Positions 1-21,500 of a stretch of 62,500 nt of DNA are shown piece after piece (the first letter of the stretch is position 1; each line of letters starts with the position of its first letter). Made by a program: the position numbers and the translations under genes. Under the pieces are notes generated by a model. It searched no databases. It was not told the DNA's origin and saw only the letters and a program-made list of their open reading frames with translations. The stretch is taken from NCBI RefSeq assembly GCF_964340395.1, contig NC_135552.1:14369694-14432193 (forward strand). Direction: 5' to 3'. The stretch is from Glandiceps talaboti (lineage: Eukaryota > Hemichordata > Enteropneusta > Spengelidae).

Positions 1-7397
<7,397 letters not shown>

Positions 7398-8833
7398 AGG
7401 CACATTCACAATGCATAGAGATAGAGACTCTTTATTGTGTTCCAAAACAAAGAAGTACACTGAACGAAGAAAAATCTCCTAGCATTATTAAGAACATTGA
7501 AGTGGACTTAAAAGAGGAAGTGTGAGCAAAAAATTGTGATGGAAAGACAACTGACACCACACCACAGTGCAAAGCTATGCAGCAACGAACTTGAGATGGT
7601 GCAGCACTTTTTAAATTGTAAATTCTTGTAAATATTTATTTTGTGAATAGGAAACCATAACTTGAGGAAGTATACCACAGAAGTGTCTACATCGCACTCA
7701 GTTTTCCATACTAATACATACATACAAGTATACCCCTTTACAGTAATACAAAGAGAACTATGGTCACACATACAGCTTCACTGCCTTGTATTAACCATAA
7801 CTGTTTCATTTGATTATTCCAAAATTCCATGTTTTGCATTTCCACTCATGATATAGGATACTCTAGTGATAAACTAGTAATGTCATTTTTTTTTATAACC
7901 ATGAATAGTGGCCGGGGGATAAGAGTTTGATGTAATTCTGGAAACGTCACTACATTATTATTTTTTTAATTTTTTTTTTTTTTTTAAATTTTTTTTTCCA
8001 CTTTTCTAAATTTACAACACTATTTGCAGATAGTTGACCAACATTTGGTAGAGTTAGGGTAAGCTAAGTATTTAACTCATCAAGTCATTTATTGTAGTCC
8101 TAGTAGTTTCAATTCTAACTGCTTCAGACTGACAGTACCCGTATCGTTTTCTTTTCATAACAATGAATAAACAAAACCAAATAACAAAGAAGAGCTTTTT
8201 AAAATTTTGAAACAAGTGTCCTCACAAAGATGTGTGATTTCTTGATTTTATTTACTATCAATAACTCGTTAAGAATGTTCTAATGAAAACATGCCTAGTG
8301 AAAACTTTGTTGATTTTTTTTTTCTCATTAAGAAGTGGTGAGATATAACACAATATTACTGTTGTAGCAAGTGTTCAGTTATACTACTACTAAAGGAAGA
8401 CTGTTCATGCCTTTATGCATGTTATCACAAAAGAAGTGCTGGATGCATGCATACTAGATAAGGTTATAATAGTGCAGTATACTAGTAGTCCTTTCAAAGT
8501 CAAAGTGTCTGTCTGTGACTGATTTTGAATGAAAAACTTCAGACTCAGCAGATTCTTGAGGTACTAGTCAGATAGATGATGTATGTTGTCTAGGTGGGAG
8601 ATCATGTAGAGTACAATGGTGGAGTCAAGATATTAACAGTGCACAGCCATAATATTTGGTTTTAAATCAGGATGTTAACAATTCACAGTCTCAATATTTG
8701 GTATGAAATACAAAAGACATGTAGACATGACTTGATAATGCATGATTGTGATTTGATCATTTTTGTGAATTGACATGGAAAAAATGTGGAAGATTGTTAA
8801 ATTACAGGGAAAGGGTATGTTGTGAATTTGCTA
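7398..8833. other. CRK 3' UTR and downstream sequence
   Basis: Long AT-rich stretch after the CRK stop with no supported coding region. Homopolymer T/A runs lie at about 7960-8000. A candidate polyadenylation hexamer (aataaa) occurs at 8165-8170, but the true 3' end is not determinable from sequence alone. Confidence 0.45.
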
Positions 8834-9124
8834 GGTTTAATAAAAACTTGGGATGTTAAATAAGATAAAATGCATCGGTTTCATTCACTTTGACTTTATC
8901 AGTAAGGAGCTGGCATCAATCCAAAGTTAGGGAGAAGTGACGTACGTGCCTTGCTATGGAACTTACACTAGAAGTGCTTGTAATGCAATGGAAACCACTA
9001 ACAACATGTTAAACAGCAGTTGCCTGGCAACATCACTTCCACCTAAGTTTAGATTGATGCCAGTTCAGTACTGGTAAGAGGAAGTGATTAAAAATGAAAC
9101 TAACGCATTTTATCCAAGTTTTCA
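8834..9124. mobile_element. Foldback (palindromic) MITE-like element
   Basis: The two halves are imperfect reverse complements. The best arms are 8905-8939 and 9034-9068 (gagctggcatcaatc versus gattgatgccagttc). They extend outward through 'gataaaatgca' and 'gcattttatcc'. There is no coding capacity. Confidence 0.6.
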
Positions 9125-9604
9125 TATAATATTGTGAAGTCACAAGATATCCTTTCCCTATTATATTACATAGGAATACCAGACTGCAAAGCAACTACAT
9201 AATTATAGTATTAGGTCTATAGCAAAAATGAATTTATTGTATAGATAGTTTCTTATTATTGTTCCAAATGACAACTGAAGTCTTTGCCGTCACAGCCTTG
9301 TCCATGTCACCCAAGTAACTTGTCTGGGTCAAATTTATGTAAACGGAAAATAGATATTTCAAATCCATGGAAAATAATTACAAGTGACCATGGCAGAGCC
9401 AAAGCAAATGTTCAACTTTTTAAAGTATTTTGTGTTAAAATTAAGTGTATTATAAAATATTGCTACTCACTCTAGGAGAAAAGTTTTAAGAATAATCCCA
9501 TATTTTCTGTAAAGTGCAGTAAACTATAGTTATTGGGATTCCATACTAATTACTGAAGTCTCTAGCAATCATAACCACATGGCCATAGTAGCTGTTTAGG
9601 GGAA

Positions 9605-9995
9605 TACCGCTCCAGGAAATAAAGTCATTTCTGTAAACTCTGCGTTCTTGAATCATTTCAGGATTTCACATTCATTGTCCTTGCAGTGGTCTGGCATTGC
9701 CTCATGGGAACATGTATGCATATGTATTAGATGAACAGAGAATATTCATGACTATTTGTCTGAATGTCATGAGCATGTAGGATCCATGAATATTCATTGT
9801 TCATCTAATGTATATGCATGTCTGCTGACACCCCTGAGGTCATGCTGACACCCCGCTAAAATAATAGATGTAAAAACAAAGTTTTAATTTGGTGTTTCCT
9901 GGCAATTTGCACAAAATTGGTGTGATGTTAAATCATGAAATGTCTCTAAAGAACCTAAAGTTTATTTTTAAAAATGTTGTTATTTCCTGGAGTGT
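9605..9995. mobile_element. TIR element, family copy 1
   Basis: Terminal inverted repeats: the left end begins near 'ccaggaaataaagtcattt' and the right end finishes '...gttatttcctgg' at about 9990. An inner palindrome contains 'ttagatgaaca' and 'tgttcatctaa'. It shares ends and inner motif with the element at 13525-14200, so the two define a family of short non-autonomous elements. Confidence 0.6.
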
Positions 9996-9999
9996 TGTA

Positions 10000-11040
10000 T
10001 GTTCCCCCTTTAAACTACCACTATTACTATAACTTTTAATAGGAACAAATAAAATGATATTTTAATGATTTGAGTTATGTTTCAATGCCATTGGTTCTAC
10101 TTTTCAATTGTAATAAACTTTTACCTTTACACAAGTACCCTGACATGCTGCTTCGTTATCAGTGAAAGCCTTACTTTTCAGCTATCCAAATTTCTTAGTT
10201 TACAAGAGTCAGAGAGAGCTGTAAAGAGAGGTACCAAGTTTTCATTGGGATATCTAAGTTCAAAATATAAAAGAACAATTCCACTGTACAGTGCATTGCT
10301 CAAATAGAAAATAGTACAAGTTACTTTTACAATACTTTTTAAAGCTGCACTGGCTGTAACTAGAGCCACGTTTTTTCCGATCAGACAACCAGCACTATAT
10401 TCACTGAAAGTAGTTAAAACACCAATTACAGACATTGTACATTTTAATTAGAGGTCGGTTTTATTCAAAAATAGTAACACTAACAAGTTGAAATGTCAAT
10501 CGTATTTAATAGGGTGCTGAATTTTATGGTACCATAGCATGTGCACAGCTACACCATTATGTTTACCCACAGGTGATTCAATATAGTTCAGGGTGTCCAA
10601 TAATATATTTAACAATTCAGTTTCAGAAAACGTTCCAGTTACAGAAGCGTAATTTTCAAAGGAAAAAAAATGAATGTGAGTTTGAATTGTCTGTTTTTCT
10701 TTACTCCACGTAGGGATCTAATCTATTGTGTCCACCAAAACAGCCTGGATAGATTCAAAACTAGTCAAAAATTCTACTTTTGTAACACGTTCAAATTTTT
10801 CTACAGAGCATAACAAAGTCTGAAATAGTGACGATACCGTTGATGGCATTCCTATATTCTTAGGCTGAAAATACTGAAATTGAAACAAATGTTCCAAATA
10901 TCTATGAAATACTGACAAATACAAATTTTGTCAAGTCATCGATTATCATAACTTCTCCTTAAAACTCATTTATGATAACTTTTCCTTAAAATTCAATGCT
11001 GGAGGATATTCTATTGTACAAAGTCACTCTGTCATCGTGT
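10000..11040. other. Intergenic, no supported gene
   Basis: Short ORFs on both strands overlap one another and show no recognisable motif or codon signal. Part of 10440-10600 (ttaattagaggtc..., tttacccacaggtgattc) resembles 32060-32240, so it belongs to a dispersed repeat. Confidence 0.5.
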
Positions 11041-11046
11041 CGGTGC

Positions 11047-11507
11047 CGTAAGGGATGATTGCAAAATGTCACACAAGTTCAATAAGCGAACTTTGTTCGT
11101 TTAGGGGAGGGGGTCTGGTGTCAATGTGATTCTGAACTTCATTTTCACACTTCTAACAAAATTTTGATGGGAAACTTTCATTCCTTCAGTGATAACATAA
11201 GCTTTTTGTATTTACTACTGAGATGTTGATAATTTGATAAAAATTTACTTCTAATGTGAGATATATGTATGGTGCTGGGTTTCTGGTAGTATTTGTAAAA
11301 CATTTAATGTGTTTACAATCATGTTTTTACATGACACCGATCATAGTGGCATGAACGCTACAGTTTTCATCATAATTTACATCACATATATTTAAATGCT
11401 TGATGTTGCACTTGTGAGCATTCGTTTAGGGGGAGGGGTTTTGACCTAAACGAATGATCATTTGTTGAGCTTGTACGACATTGTGCGATCGTCCCTAAGG
11501 TCATAAT
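11047..11507. mobile_element. TIR element about 460 bp long
   Basis: The left arm, 11047-11107, begins 'cgtaagggatgattgc' and includes 'ttcgtttagg'. The right arm, about 11435-11507, is its imperfect reverse complement (cctaaacgaa ... gcgatcgtccctaagg). The interior is AT-rich with no ORF. The length and long TIRs suggest a non-autonomous DNA transposon. Confidence 0.6.
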
Positions 11508-12320
11508 CGACATATAAATGATATGTCTGTTACAACCTTATTGCACTGACACAACGCTAAGTCAGTGTTTTCACTAAGGTTGGGGAAAGGGATAAAAATG
11601 GCAGTGGTTCTCCATAGAGTCTATGGTAATCTTGTTTGGGAACCCAGGTAAATATTACCTACTTACCACCCTTATTCAAAACACTGTATATACATTTATC
11701 CATAGACCTTGCATTGAGCACCAAGTTTTACATGAAATACCAATGAGTTGAAATTCTAGCTTAAGAACTACAATCATTACAATATTGTGCTGGGATTACT
11801 TTCACCGTTGCACGCTCCTACTAGTGGTATTTGCACTACAGTGTAATACCTAAACATTATTGCATACCTGCATGCGAATGAGTATACAGCCGTTCCTTGT
11901 ACACGAAATCATGTGATCAATCACACACTGTGATTTTATGGAAATTTACTGTGTGAGATAAACCTGTGTACTAATAACAGAACTCCATACCTTGTGAGTG
12001 CAAGTGTGGGTACTCGGGTTTATTTATACTTGTGATTGTAGGGTTTTCTGCTACACTGACACTCACACTGTTGTGAAAGTATGACTGTAGATAACACTGC
12101 AAGTCCTCATGCAAATACCCAGAGTACTCCACACTTACACTTGCATGTCATTGGGTTCTGTCATAGTATTTCTCTTGTCATTATCGGTACATTGTAAATA
12201 CGATACCCCTGTCATTCATAATAGTGTACAGAAATAAAGAAAAATTAAGCCCCAGTATAGATTGTGTAAACCACCATATTACTGGTATCCATAGTTCCAA
12301 ACAGTGTCATTCAATGTTGA
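11508..12320. other. Intergenic with an imperfect hairpin
   Basis: Bases about 11993-12147 contain 'gtgcaagtgtgggtactc' and later 'gagtactccacacttacac', which are inverted to each other and may be another foldback remnant. No coding sequence is supported. Confidence 0.4.
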
Positions 12321-12334
12321 TACAATGGAGATGT

Positions 12335-12722
12335 ATTCTAAGTTGATATTGACTTAACTACATGGCATGGTTGATAGACTCACAGATAAGTAACATGGAC
12401 TGAAGGTTTACTCTATAAGTTGATAATGACTTGAATACCTGACATGGTTGATAGACTGAAGGTTTACGCTCTATAAGTTGATAATGACTTTACTACACAA
12501 TTTGATACAAGGTTTACTCTGTAAGTTGATATTGACTTGAATAAATGCCATGGTTGATAGACTGAAGGTTTGCCCTCTATAAATTGATATTGATTTTACT
12601 ACATGGTTTGATACATTGAAGGTTTACTCTATAAGTTGATATTGACTAAATGCCATGGTTGATAGACTGAAGGTTTACCCTATAAGTTGATATTGACTTG
12701 ACTAAATGCCATGGTTAACAAG
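12335..12722. repeat. Degenerate minisatellite, unit about 55-65 bp
   Basis: About six irregular copies of a unit containing 'atggttgatagactgaagg', 'tttactctataagttgata' and 'ttgac'. Unit length varies through internal deletions. Confidence 0.75.
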
Positions 12723-13524
12723 ACTAAATGTTTATATTGATATTTTTGGATTTTACATTTTTCAATACTTCTGTCATGATGAAACCTGTTACACGTATTT
12801 CTCTGAACAAGTTTTGAAAAGCAATTTTTACTAAGTTAATAGCAAGACAGTTTTCTGACGACATGATTTTCAGAGTTTTTGAGTAATTTCTGCACAGAAG
12901 CTTGCACATGGAAACACAAACCAATTATTTTTACAATGAATAATTATTGTAATTATCATACCGTTAATAATAATCAAAGCCAGGATGTTTTCATTTCACC
13001 ACATTAGTCTCCAGCAGCATGGTTGATGTCTCTTATTTTTTCTAGTCAATTTTGCTAACGAATTGGAAGACCATATGTTAGACCTCAGTTAACAGCACAG
13101 TAGTGTTGGGGGCTTTATCCTCAAAATGCTGAAGACTTGTTTTCATAGTTTTGATTCATTGCTTTGAAAACAGTCAATGGTAAGATGTGCTTGAATGTAC
13201 TTTATTGGGAAACAACCCTCTGTCAACTCATCAAACTGATATCTCAGTTTTTTCTCATTAGTAGTTTTAAATTACAGGAATAGAAGACAATTTATAATTG
13301 TTCATATTGGTGCATTTTATACATTGATTACAGTATTAGAGTTTTTAGAGAAATTTTAGAACATTAGTGAAGTTATAACTACTTGAAGATATGTTCGTAA
13401 AGTCAGACAATTTTTTTCCCTAGCTCATTGTTTTCATTCCCATAACATAAAGTGTGCAGCTGATTAAAGGAATATGTTGTCAACACTGATCAAGTTGTCT
13501 TCTAGTGGTCCATTCCTTTAACAG

Positions 13525-14200
13525 GGGAATGACTCTCCACAGAATAGATGTATTTCCATATACTTCGGTTTCTGGAGAGTCATTTCATGATTTCACCTCA
13601 CATGAATTTGGCTCAGTTGCCAAGACACTCCAAATTTAAACTCGTTTTCCTGTCCTAGCAGTTTGTGCACTGTTGCATCTTGGGGATCCTAGCAGTTTGT
13701 GCACTTTTGCATCTTGGGGATCCTAGCAGTTTGTGCACTGTTGCATCTTGGGGATCCTAGCAGTTTGTGCACTGTTGCATCTTGGGGATCCTAGCAGTTT
13801 GTGCACTGTTGCATCTTCGGGTCCTAGCAATTTGTGCACTGTTGCATCTTGGGAGCATATAAGACATGAATATGTATTAGATGAACAATGCATGATATAC
13901 ATATTAGATGAACAATGTATATTCCTGACTATCTGAAGGAAATAAGTCTTGACTATTTGTTGTTCATCTAATAGATATTCATATCTGTTAAGACCCATGA
14001 TGAAACATTGGACCACTGCTAGAAGAATAGAGGTGAAAAAGAGTTTTAATTTGGTGTTTCAATTAGATAAATTTATGTGAAATTTAAGAGAAACCTTTGT
14101 TTTTCTTTCAATAAGAGAAATTTATGTGATGTGAAATCATGAAATGACCCTCTAGAACCAAGTCTGTGAAAATACACATTTCCTGAATTGACACTCACCT
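13525..14200. mobile_element. TIR element, family copy 2, carrying a minisatellite
   Basis: Left arm about 13535-13605 (ending 'tcatttcatgatttcac'). The right arm, about 14123-14190, is its reverse complement (gtgaaatcatgaaatga ... tttcctg). The interior holds a 34-bp minisatellite and a palindrome with 'ttagatgaacaa' / 'ttgttcatctaa'. Same family as 9605-9995. Confidence 0.65.
13654..13857. repeat. 34-bp minisatellite, about six copies
   Basis: Unit begins cctagcagtttgtgcact and continues gttgcatcttggggat. Starts at 13654, 13688, 13722, 13756 and 13790 are exactly 34 bp apart, then a diverged copy follows. The array lies wholly inside the TIR element at 13525-14200. Confidence 0.9.
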
Positions 14201-14335
14201 GTAATACAATTCCCAATGGCTTGACATTGGTATTCATGTAGATGTCAAAATGAGAGGGGGGTTTAAGATATGTGATACAGATTACTATAAAAAATAAAGG
14301 GTAAATTACACATAGATGAAGTCTTTTATATTTTG

Positions 14336-14640
14336 GGGGTTGTTGGTTGCCGAGTGGTTAGCTCATGTATATGTACCTCTTAACACTAGGGCCCAGGTTC
14401 AAACCCACCCAGAGTTGGCTGGGTTTGAACTTTGATTAAAATGTTCCCAGATCTGTATTTAAGAAAGGTGATGCTCATTTTGACCCTGCCGAACAAGGCA
14501 GGTTTCCCTGAGTACTCCACCCAGGATACTCCAGTTTCCTCTTAGTTTATTTTGATACTAGGGCACCTGGGGGCTGCATAAATGGCAACCATATTCCTTT
14601 TTCCGAATGTCATCCCGAAGTACTACTAAAGTATTATTTA
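14336..14640 (+). mobile_element. tRNA-derived SINE, copy 2
   Basis: The tRNA-like head has ggttgccgagtgg (box A region, from 14345) and box B ggttcaaaccc (14396-14406). The body, with 'gccgaacaaggcagg' and 'gagtactcc', matches the copy at 6118-6405. It is more diverged, with an internal duplication around 'gggtttgaac'. Confidence 0.75.
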
Positions 14641-15582
14641 TGTCGTATTAACATGTTACAAAGAAAATAACTAAAACTATTAGCCACCTGCATGCTTTAC
14701 AACAATATTAGCACAACTAAACTATGACAATGTTCCATAATGTTACAGGCATGAACTTTGTAAATCAAAAACAGATAAGTAATGAAGTTTCGTAGGGGTG
14801 TTAGTTTTGGGGTCTAGTAGACGGATTGCTCAAGGCAGTGATTTGACAAATGGGGGAAGTTGCCCGTTGTAGGCAGTGAATAGGTATGTGCTACCCAAAT
14901 GGGTCACTTTTTGCACGTAATGAATCCATTTCCCATCTAAATTATTCCTAAAGATGGGGTCGATAAATAAACGTATCTATTCCATGAGTAAGAATTTTCT
15001 CGAATGCCCAAGTAAAAGGTAAAATCTCCCTCAAAAACGCAAGGAAATATTATATAGCGCCCTCAACGACTCCAATATCCTTATTCACGACCTGTCGTCT
15101 TTAATTGAGTGTACATCAGTCCGTTTTCGCCTGATTTTTTTCCGAGTCTAGTATGAGCTGAAAACTTCTGACTTGATTTAGTGATGTATCAACGTCACCC
15201 GACTCTTTCTCTCGAAAACCGAAAACAGGCTGAAGCCCCCCCCCCCCCCCCCTCCCCCACCACCACCACCACCGCCATATTCTCATGCCAGGTAAGCTTT
15301 TTATAAAATTAATGTAATAAGCTTGTCTGGCATGTGAATCTGGTCGACCCCCCTTCCCCACCCCATCCCACCACCCCGGCCGGAGAAACATGTTCTTATA
15401 TAATATCAAAAATTCAAATAAAATAACAATTTTAATTAAGTACGGAAATAATTATGAAAATGGATTCGAAAATATTCGAATCCGAAAACGAATACATCGA
15501 CAACTCTGACGTACTCGAGTACAATTAGTCATCATCGGTCTGCTCGTCTCGTGCTACTTCTACACTTTCTTCTGCAAGAACT
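14641..15582. other. Upstream region of the MARC gene
   Basis: No coding sequence is supported. A C-rich run followed by CCA repeats lies at about 15236-15272. The MARC start codon is at 15583, preceded by a short probable 5' UTR. Confidence 0.5.
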
Positions 15583-18500
15583 ATGGCGGATACTATCAAG
15601 CCTGTGGTTGTGATCGGCGTGGTTGTATGTGCCACCATTGTAGCCGCCATTTGGATGTTTAAATCTACCAAAAAGAAGAGAAATTACAAAGCGGTTGGAA
15701 CGTTGAAGTCTATATACATCCATCCAGTCAAGTCATGCCGTGCAATCGAATTAGAACAGGGTGATTGTGGTAAACGAGGGTTAATGTATGGCGTTCTCAA
15801 GGACAGGTAAAGGTCATTTCAGTTGACGCCAAAGTTAAAATTTAACTATTTTTATTAAAACTGGAACAGTGCATCCAGGTGTCGCTGCCAAATATTGCAC
15901 ATAAATTGACCTTTCATAGTTTATTATCTACAAATATATATATATGATTTATATATAGCTGTTCAGCACAACTGAACTGAAGTCCAGTATATGTAGACAA
16001 TGTGTGTGTGTGTGTGTATGTGTCTAGCTGTGTCTGTATACAGTATATATTAATAAAACAACATAAAGTCAAACACCAACCGACCTGTTGCCTTGGTATT
16101 TGGTAGGGACACCAATGCACGTAATGATCATGTCACAGATGTGTGTTTTGGGTCAAAAGTGTGATTTTTGTATATTTAAAAAAAAAAAGCAAACCAAAAA
16201 AAAAAAAAAAAGTTGCTAAGCAATGAGTAGTAACTTTCTGTCTGACCTTTGGTGGGGATGTTCTTAGGGTTATGTAGATGAAGAATTGTTTGCTCATAAC
16301 AATTATGATCTATCCCATGATAATTTATATGGCTAAAAATATGACATTTTGGGAAAAAATATTTCAACCAGAAAATACTGGGCAAATTGGGCTGAAATTT
16401 GGAGGCAGTGTTTCTTGAAATGTGTAGACAGATTTATTAAGACATGATGATCCCATTAATGATATGCAAAATTAGATCTTAAAAAGTGAATTTTGGTCAA
16501 AAGGTTATATCTCAATAGATGGGGCTGAAATTTAGTTTGGATGTTTCTAGAAGTGCAGTCTGTAAATGATGTAAAAATTGAGAAATAGTCCGAAGAAACA
16601 ATGATCATGGCCTTCGCAACTGCTACGTTAATTGTCAGTATCTTTATCAATGACGACATGCCTGGATGGATAGGTATGTGGCAATCTGATTAAAATCCGA
16701 TGTAGATGTCGGCTAATCATGCATTGCTATCTTACCTTCGTTATTTGGCTTGAATTGACCTTTGTAGTACATGTTTACGTTTTTAGCCTGATCTCCTCCT
16801 CTAGAGGAGGCAATCAGGCTAAAAATTGTAAACATGTACAAAGAAGGTCAATTCAGGCAAAATAACGAAGGTAAAAAAACGATTAGCCGACATCTACATT
16901 GGATTTTAATCAGATTGGGTATGTGGATGAACAATTGAAACATGTCATATATCACTAGCAACTAAGACCCCAGCAATAGCCAAATATCAGTACCATTTGC
17001 TAAGTTTAAAATGTATACACAAATGTGCATAGCAACCATGGACACACCCATAGAAACAACCAAAAACAAGGAAGTGTATAAACTTACCAGAGTAATATCC
17101 TACCAAAATCAAAACCTCTGAATTTGCACCATCATAATTTATTGCCAAATTCAACTACGATGTCATTGGCACTATATTTTTTTTTAATTTTAGTCTTTAG
17201 CCAACCATTGCAAAACAAGCAGCAGCATTTTAATAATAATAATAATAATAATCTTTATTTATACTGGATAGTTCTTTAAGCATTTAAACAGTTGTCTCCC
17301 AAGAAGTCCAGTGAGGGCCATCCCCCATGGGTTCAGTGTTTTCTCCCCATTTGCATGCTCTAGGAAAGCAAAGTCAATTCTCCCTTTCATTGCCTCTCAA
17401 CTACATTCTTTTCCACACTATTAACCCTAATCCTGCCACAGCCCTTACTTGAACGTGACCTGAAAATCCCACTATGTGCTACCTCGACCCTGCTTGCAGA
17501 CAGTCTAAGTGAGTCAAAAAGAGATAGTGTCAAGTTTGAGTCCCGGTTGACTCCATCTTCAATCAGGAGTACCTCTACCTGTACTTCACTCACAGAGTCT
17601 GTGTTTGGGTTTTGGGGGTCATTGTCTGGGTATGTAGTACTACCGTAATAGTAGTGGTAGTTCTCCCCACAGAAATATCAGACTTTATTCTACAGCACAT
17701 ATCCATCAGGAGAGTGCACTGGACTTTAGTATTTGTATTAGTATATGCTTTGCGATAAACTACCCCTACTTGACCCATATTAGCTTTGTAATAAATTACC
17801 CCCTTACTTTAACCAAAGTAACTATTGTACAAAAGTGTCATTTTGTGTGGTCTTGGGGAATAATGTATGCTGGCAATTGATGTGGCCTTGAGCTGTCTGA
17901 TTTACACTCTTCATGGTCAAAAAGGGGAGGGACTAAGTAAACATACATTTGCATGATAAATATGAAATCAGAGATGTAGTTATAGTTCTAAATACTATAG
18001 CTATAGAAAATGCAAACTGTATTCCCCATTTTTAATAATGATATGTAATTGAACATCATTGAGAGTAAAAGTGATTTGTGTTGCATATAATAGTACTGGT
18101 ACTTTTATTTGACAGACATTGGATGATATTGAATGAAGATAATCGTTTTCGAACAATTAGCCATGAGCCATCCATGGTATTAATAGCTCCAAGTTTGTCA
18201 GAGAATGGTGATTTCCTGCTTTTGGATGCCCCTAATATGTCAACCCTACAGATACCTATTGACATCAGTCAGATACCTGAAAATGAACAGGAAATCATCC
18301 ATACAAGGTGAGAATGCATACTTTGTATACTGTATTGATGTTACATGGTTTGTTGTATTTTGAGAATGGCAGAATTCCCTTTAAGGATAAATGTTTGTGT
18401 CATCTTATCTTATCTTGTATTGTCTTATACTTGTTTATTTGTTTGCATCTCAAAGGTTATGGCGCCAAGATGTGGCTGGAAAGTACTGTGGTAAAGATGC

Positions 18501-21500
18501 AGAAGTTTGGCTGACCAAGTACTTTGGTAAACCAATGAAGTTGATATATGGGGATGATGATATCGTGCCGAGAGAGGTTGACAAAGCTGGGCGACCAAGA
18601 AAACTTGGCAAGAAGGATGACTATGTAAGTATTTATTAACCAAATGTGAATTAATCCTCAGACAACCAACATAGCAATTGCTCTCTCAGGGTTCTCATCA
18701 AGATGTTGAATAAATTTGTAATGAAAAATAATAAAGTCACAAGTTGCATCATTACAGTAATTATTATATGTTCTTAGGAAGGTATTCAATTCACATCTGC
18801 TTGTATAATGATATGTATTAAGTAATATCAGTGGTCTTTACACTGTATGGACTTATCTATAAGACATCCTTGATTTCAATATCCCAAGCCGGGGAGAGGG
18901 CTGAGGGGTTTAGTACTCCCATAGATAGGTATATGAGTATGTGCCACTTGGTAACTTTTTGTTTTTTAAAAAACCCTGAACATGGGTCAATTTTTCATCT
19001 GCAAATTTCCTTATCGTAGATTGATAACATGGGAAACATCATCATGCTTCAGAAATACCTTCACTGCACCGGATGATTGTGACGAGAAGTCACTAGCAAT
19101 GAGTCTATTTTTGAATTATACATGGGTGGAGTATTTCAAACTCGGGTCACACCCTCGTCTGGAAATTTGGTGGAGATTCCAATACTTATGTGTTGACAGT
19201 TACTGTTTCTTCCATATTGTAGATGATTTATCAAGAAGATGCTGGCTACATGCTGTTAAGTGACTCATCTCTCCAGGATCTCAGTGGTAGGATGGATAGT
19301 CCTATCACTGCAAAACACTTTCGACCTAATTTTGTTGTTGCTGGTTCTATACCTTATGATGAGGTAAAGTAAAACCATTTCTATATCTATAACAGATTAT
19401 CACAATACATTGATAGTTGTCTAAATCCTATGAAAACCTGTCTATTTGTGCCAATAGGGAACTTGCATGCAAACCCACCATGTTGAATGTTGCATCATGG
19501 GAAAAGTGATAATAAATACTAATGAATTGGTATTGTAAACAATACTGTTACATTGTTTGTAACCATGAATGATCAATTCATAGTTACCCTGACCATTGTG
19601 GGAGGTTTATTTTATCGATAGCTCCAGATTAGGTATTACGATAACCACAGATAATCCCATAGTCCTTTGCATCTGAGCATGCGCAGTCTGGATTGCAAGT
19701 TCCTTATTTAGTTACATGCATTAGATGGTCACCTGACATACATTACATTGTAGTAAACTGAACAAAAAGTAGTGCCAATGGTGTGGTAGCTATAGCCAGC
19801 CTAGGAAGTTAACTCTTTGAGCAAGATTTTTTAGGATCAATTTGCTCCTGAATTTATTTTTCATTTTGAGAGCAAAATGCTCGTAACATTTAAAACTTAG
19901 GAGCATTATCAAACTTAAATCATTTTCAACATTCATTGTGAAAAATGCAATGTTTTGTGATTCAAAAAATAATCATCAATTTGTTGAATGAAAATTAATG
20001 CAAATAATATGATTCCCATTATCATGAAAATAGTCAATATGCAAGTGGGCTTCAAAATTTGTCCGTCAAATGCAGCTAAAGTTGAAATTTCACCTTTCAA
20101 ATGCCAGTAAATTTGAAATGTCACATGCTGAATGCAGGTATTTACAGACATTCACCTGCATTGGACCATTTATCACCTGCAAATGCCAGTATTTACCGAC
20201 AACTTTCTAGGTTGGTGGTAGCACAATTTACTATACTGTAATCCATGTTATTATTACAAGAAATATCATTCTACCAATCTGTAGTGAATATTTGACTAAT
20301 CACAATTTTAATTCCTTGTGGTTGATGTACATATAAAAACATTAAAAAAATAATCCCATGATATATATACTTTTACTTGGATTATGATATAATTGTATCT
20401 GTATATAGGAATCTATGTATACATATTACTAGGTTGACATATATACAATTGAATACATGACAATTGAATACATGCCAATTATTTGTTTATTGTTTTGCTA
20501 CAGGACAACTGGAAATTTATCAAGATAGGCAATGTTGTCTTGAGACATGTTAAGTATGATGAAAGGTATGTACATACTGTACATGTTGTGGATAATTGCT
20601 CATGCCACTTCCACTAGGCAGTTTTTAAAATCAAACATATTTCACTAACACCTGTTATGTCATCAGTTTCAGATTCTATACATTTTTGAGATTCAACAAA
20701 TACCGCTGCACCAAAATATGAACATTCAGTTTCTAGTCGTTTGATTTATAATATGCCGGGGGTGTGGGGGGTGGTGGTGGTGGTGGTGGTGGTGGTGGTG
20801 GTGGTGGTGGTGGTGGTGGTGGTGGTGGTGGGGGGGGGGGGGGGGGGGTTACCACTGGCCACTGAGATCTGGTAGGGGTGTGTGGCCAATGCTGTCAACC
20901 CCAGACCCCATTTTAGACCGATTTTGACCCAACACCAATACCCCGTCTTAGACCATTCAACTTTTGCGCATGCGCAGTTAACATAACAATGCATTATGGG
21001 GCGATATCTAGAACCAAGCGTTTCAGGGTGTGTGCATGCTATCTTAACCAGTGAATTAGCAGGGGAAAATCCTGAACTCGTCGAGAATTTATTAAGGAGA
21101 TCCTTCCAGGACCCATTTTAGACCTAACAAAATAAAAAATTGTGAAATGTGGACCCCATTTTAGACTCATTAGCTCTCAAAAGACAGTACCCATTTTAGA
21201 CCAAAGGGCGAAAAACCCTACCCCAAAGGGTGACACATATACATATACCCAATAGGTGGGAGTACCCACCCACCCCCCACCCCACCCCCCGCGATAATAT
21301 GGTGGTAGATGCTGGACAGAGGAATGACAATCTTGCCCTGTATCACTATATCATATTAACAACTTTCTCTGATTGGTGTGCTTGGAGTTTCCTTATTTTA
21401 CAATTTCCTCAATTAGGAATATTCGTTAACATTTTAAGCACAATGATTACATTTAAGTAATATGTAATAAAAAAAAGAAAATAAAAATAACAAAATAATG

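Larger units (their letters stand above)
15807..18115. other. MARC intron 1
   Basis: Holds a short GT repeat (about 16001-16020), a dispersed repeat related to bases 20-200 (about 16110-16420), the foldback element at 16682-16917 and an antisense SINE tail at 17231-17345. No coding sequence is supported. Confidence 0.65.

Noticed and set aside
10077-10435. Overlapping open frames on both strands between CRK and MARC
   Set aside because: Under 90 codons, no motif, and part of the region looks like a dispersed repeat.
15116-15409. Minus-strand open frame rich in Trp/Gly
   Set aside because: Produced by the C-run and CCA repeat. No recognisable protein.
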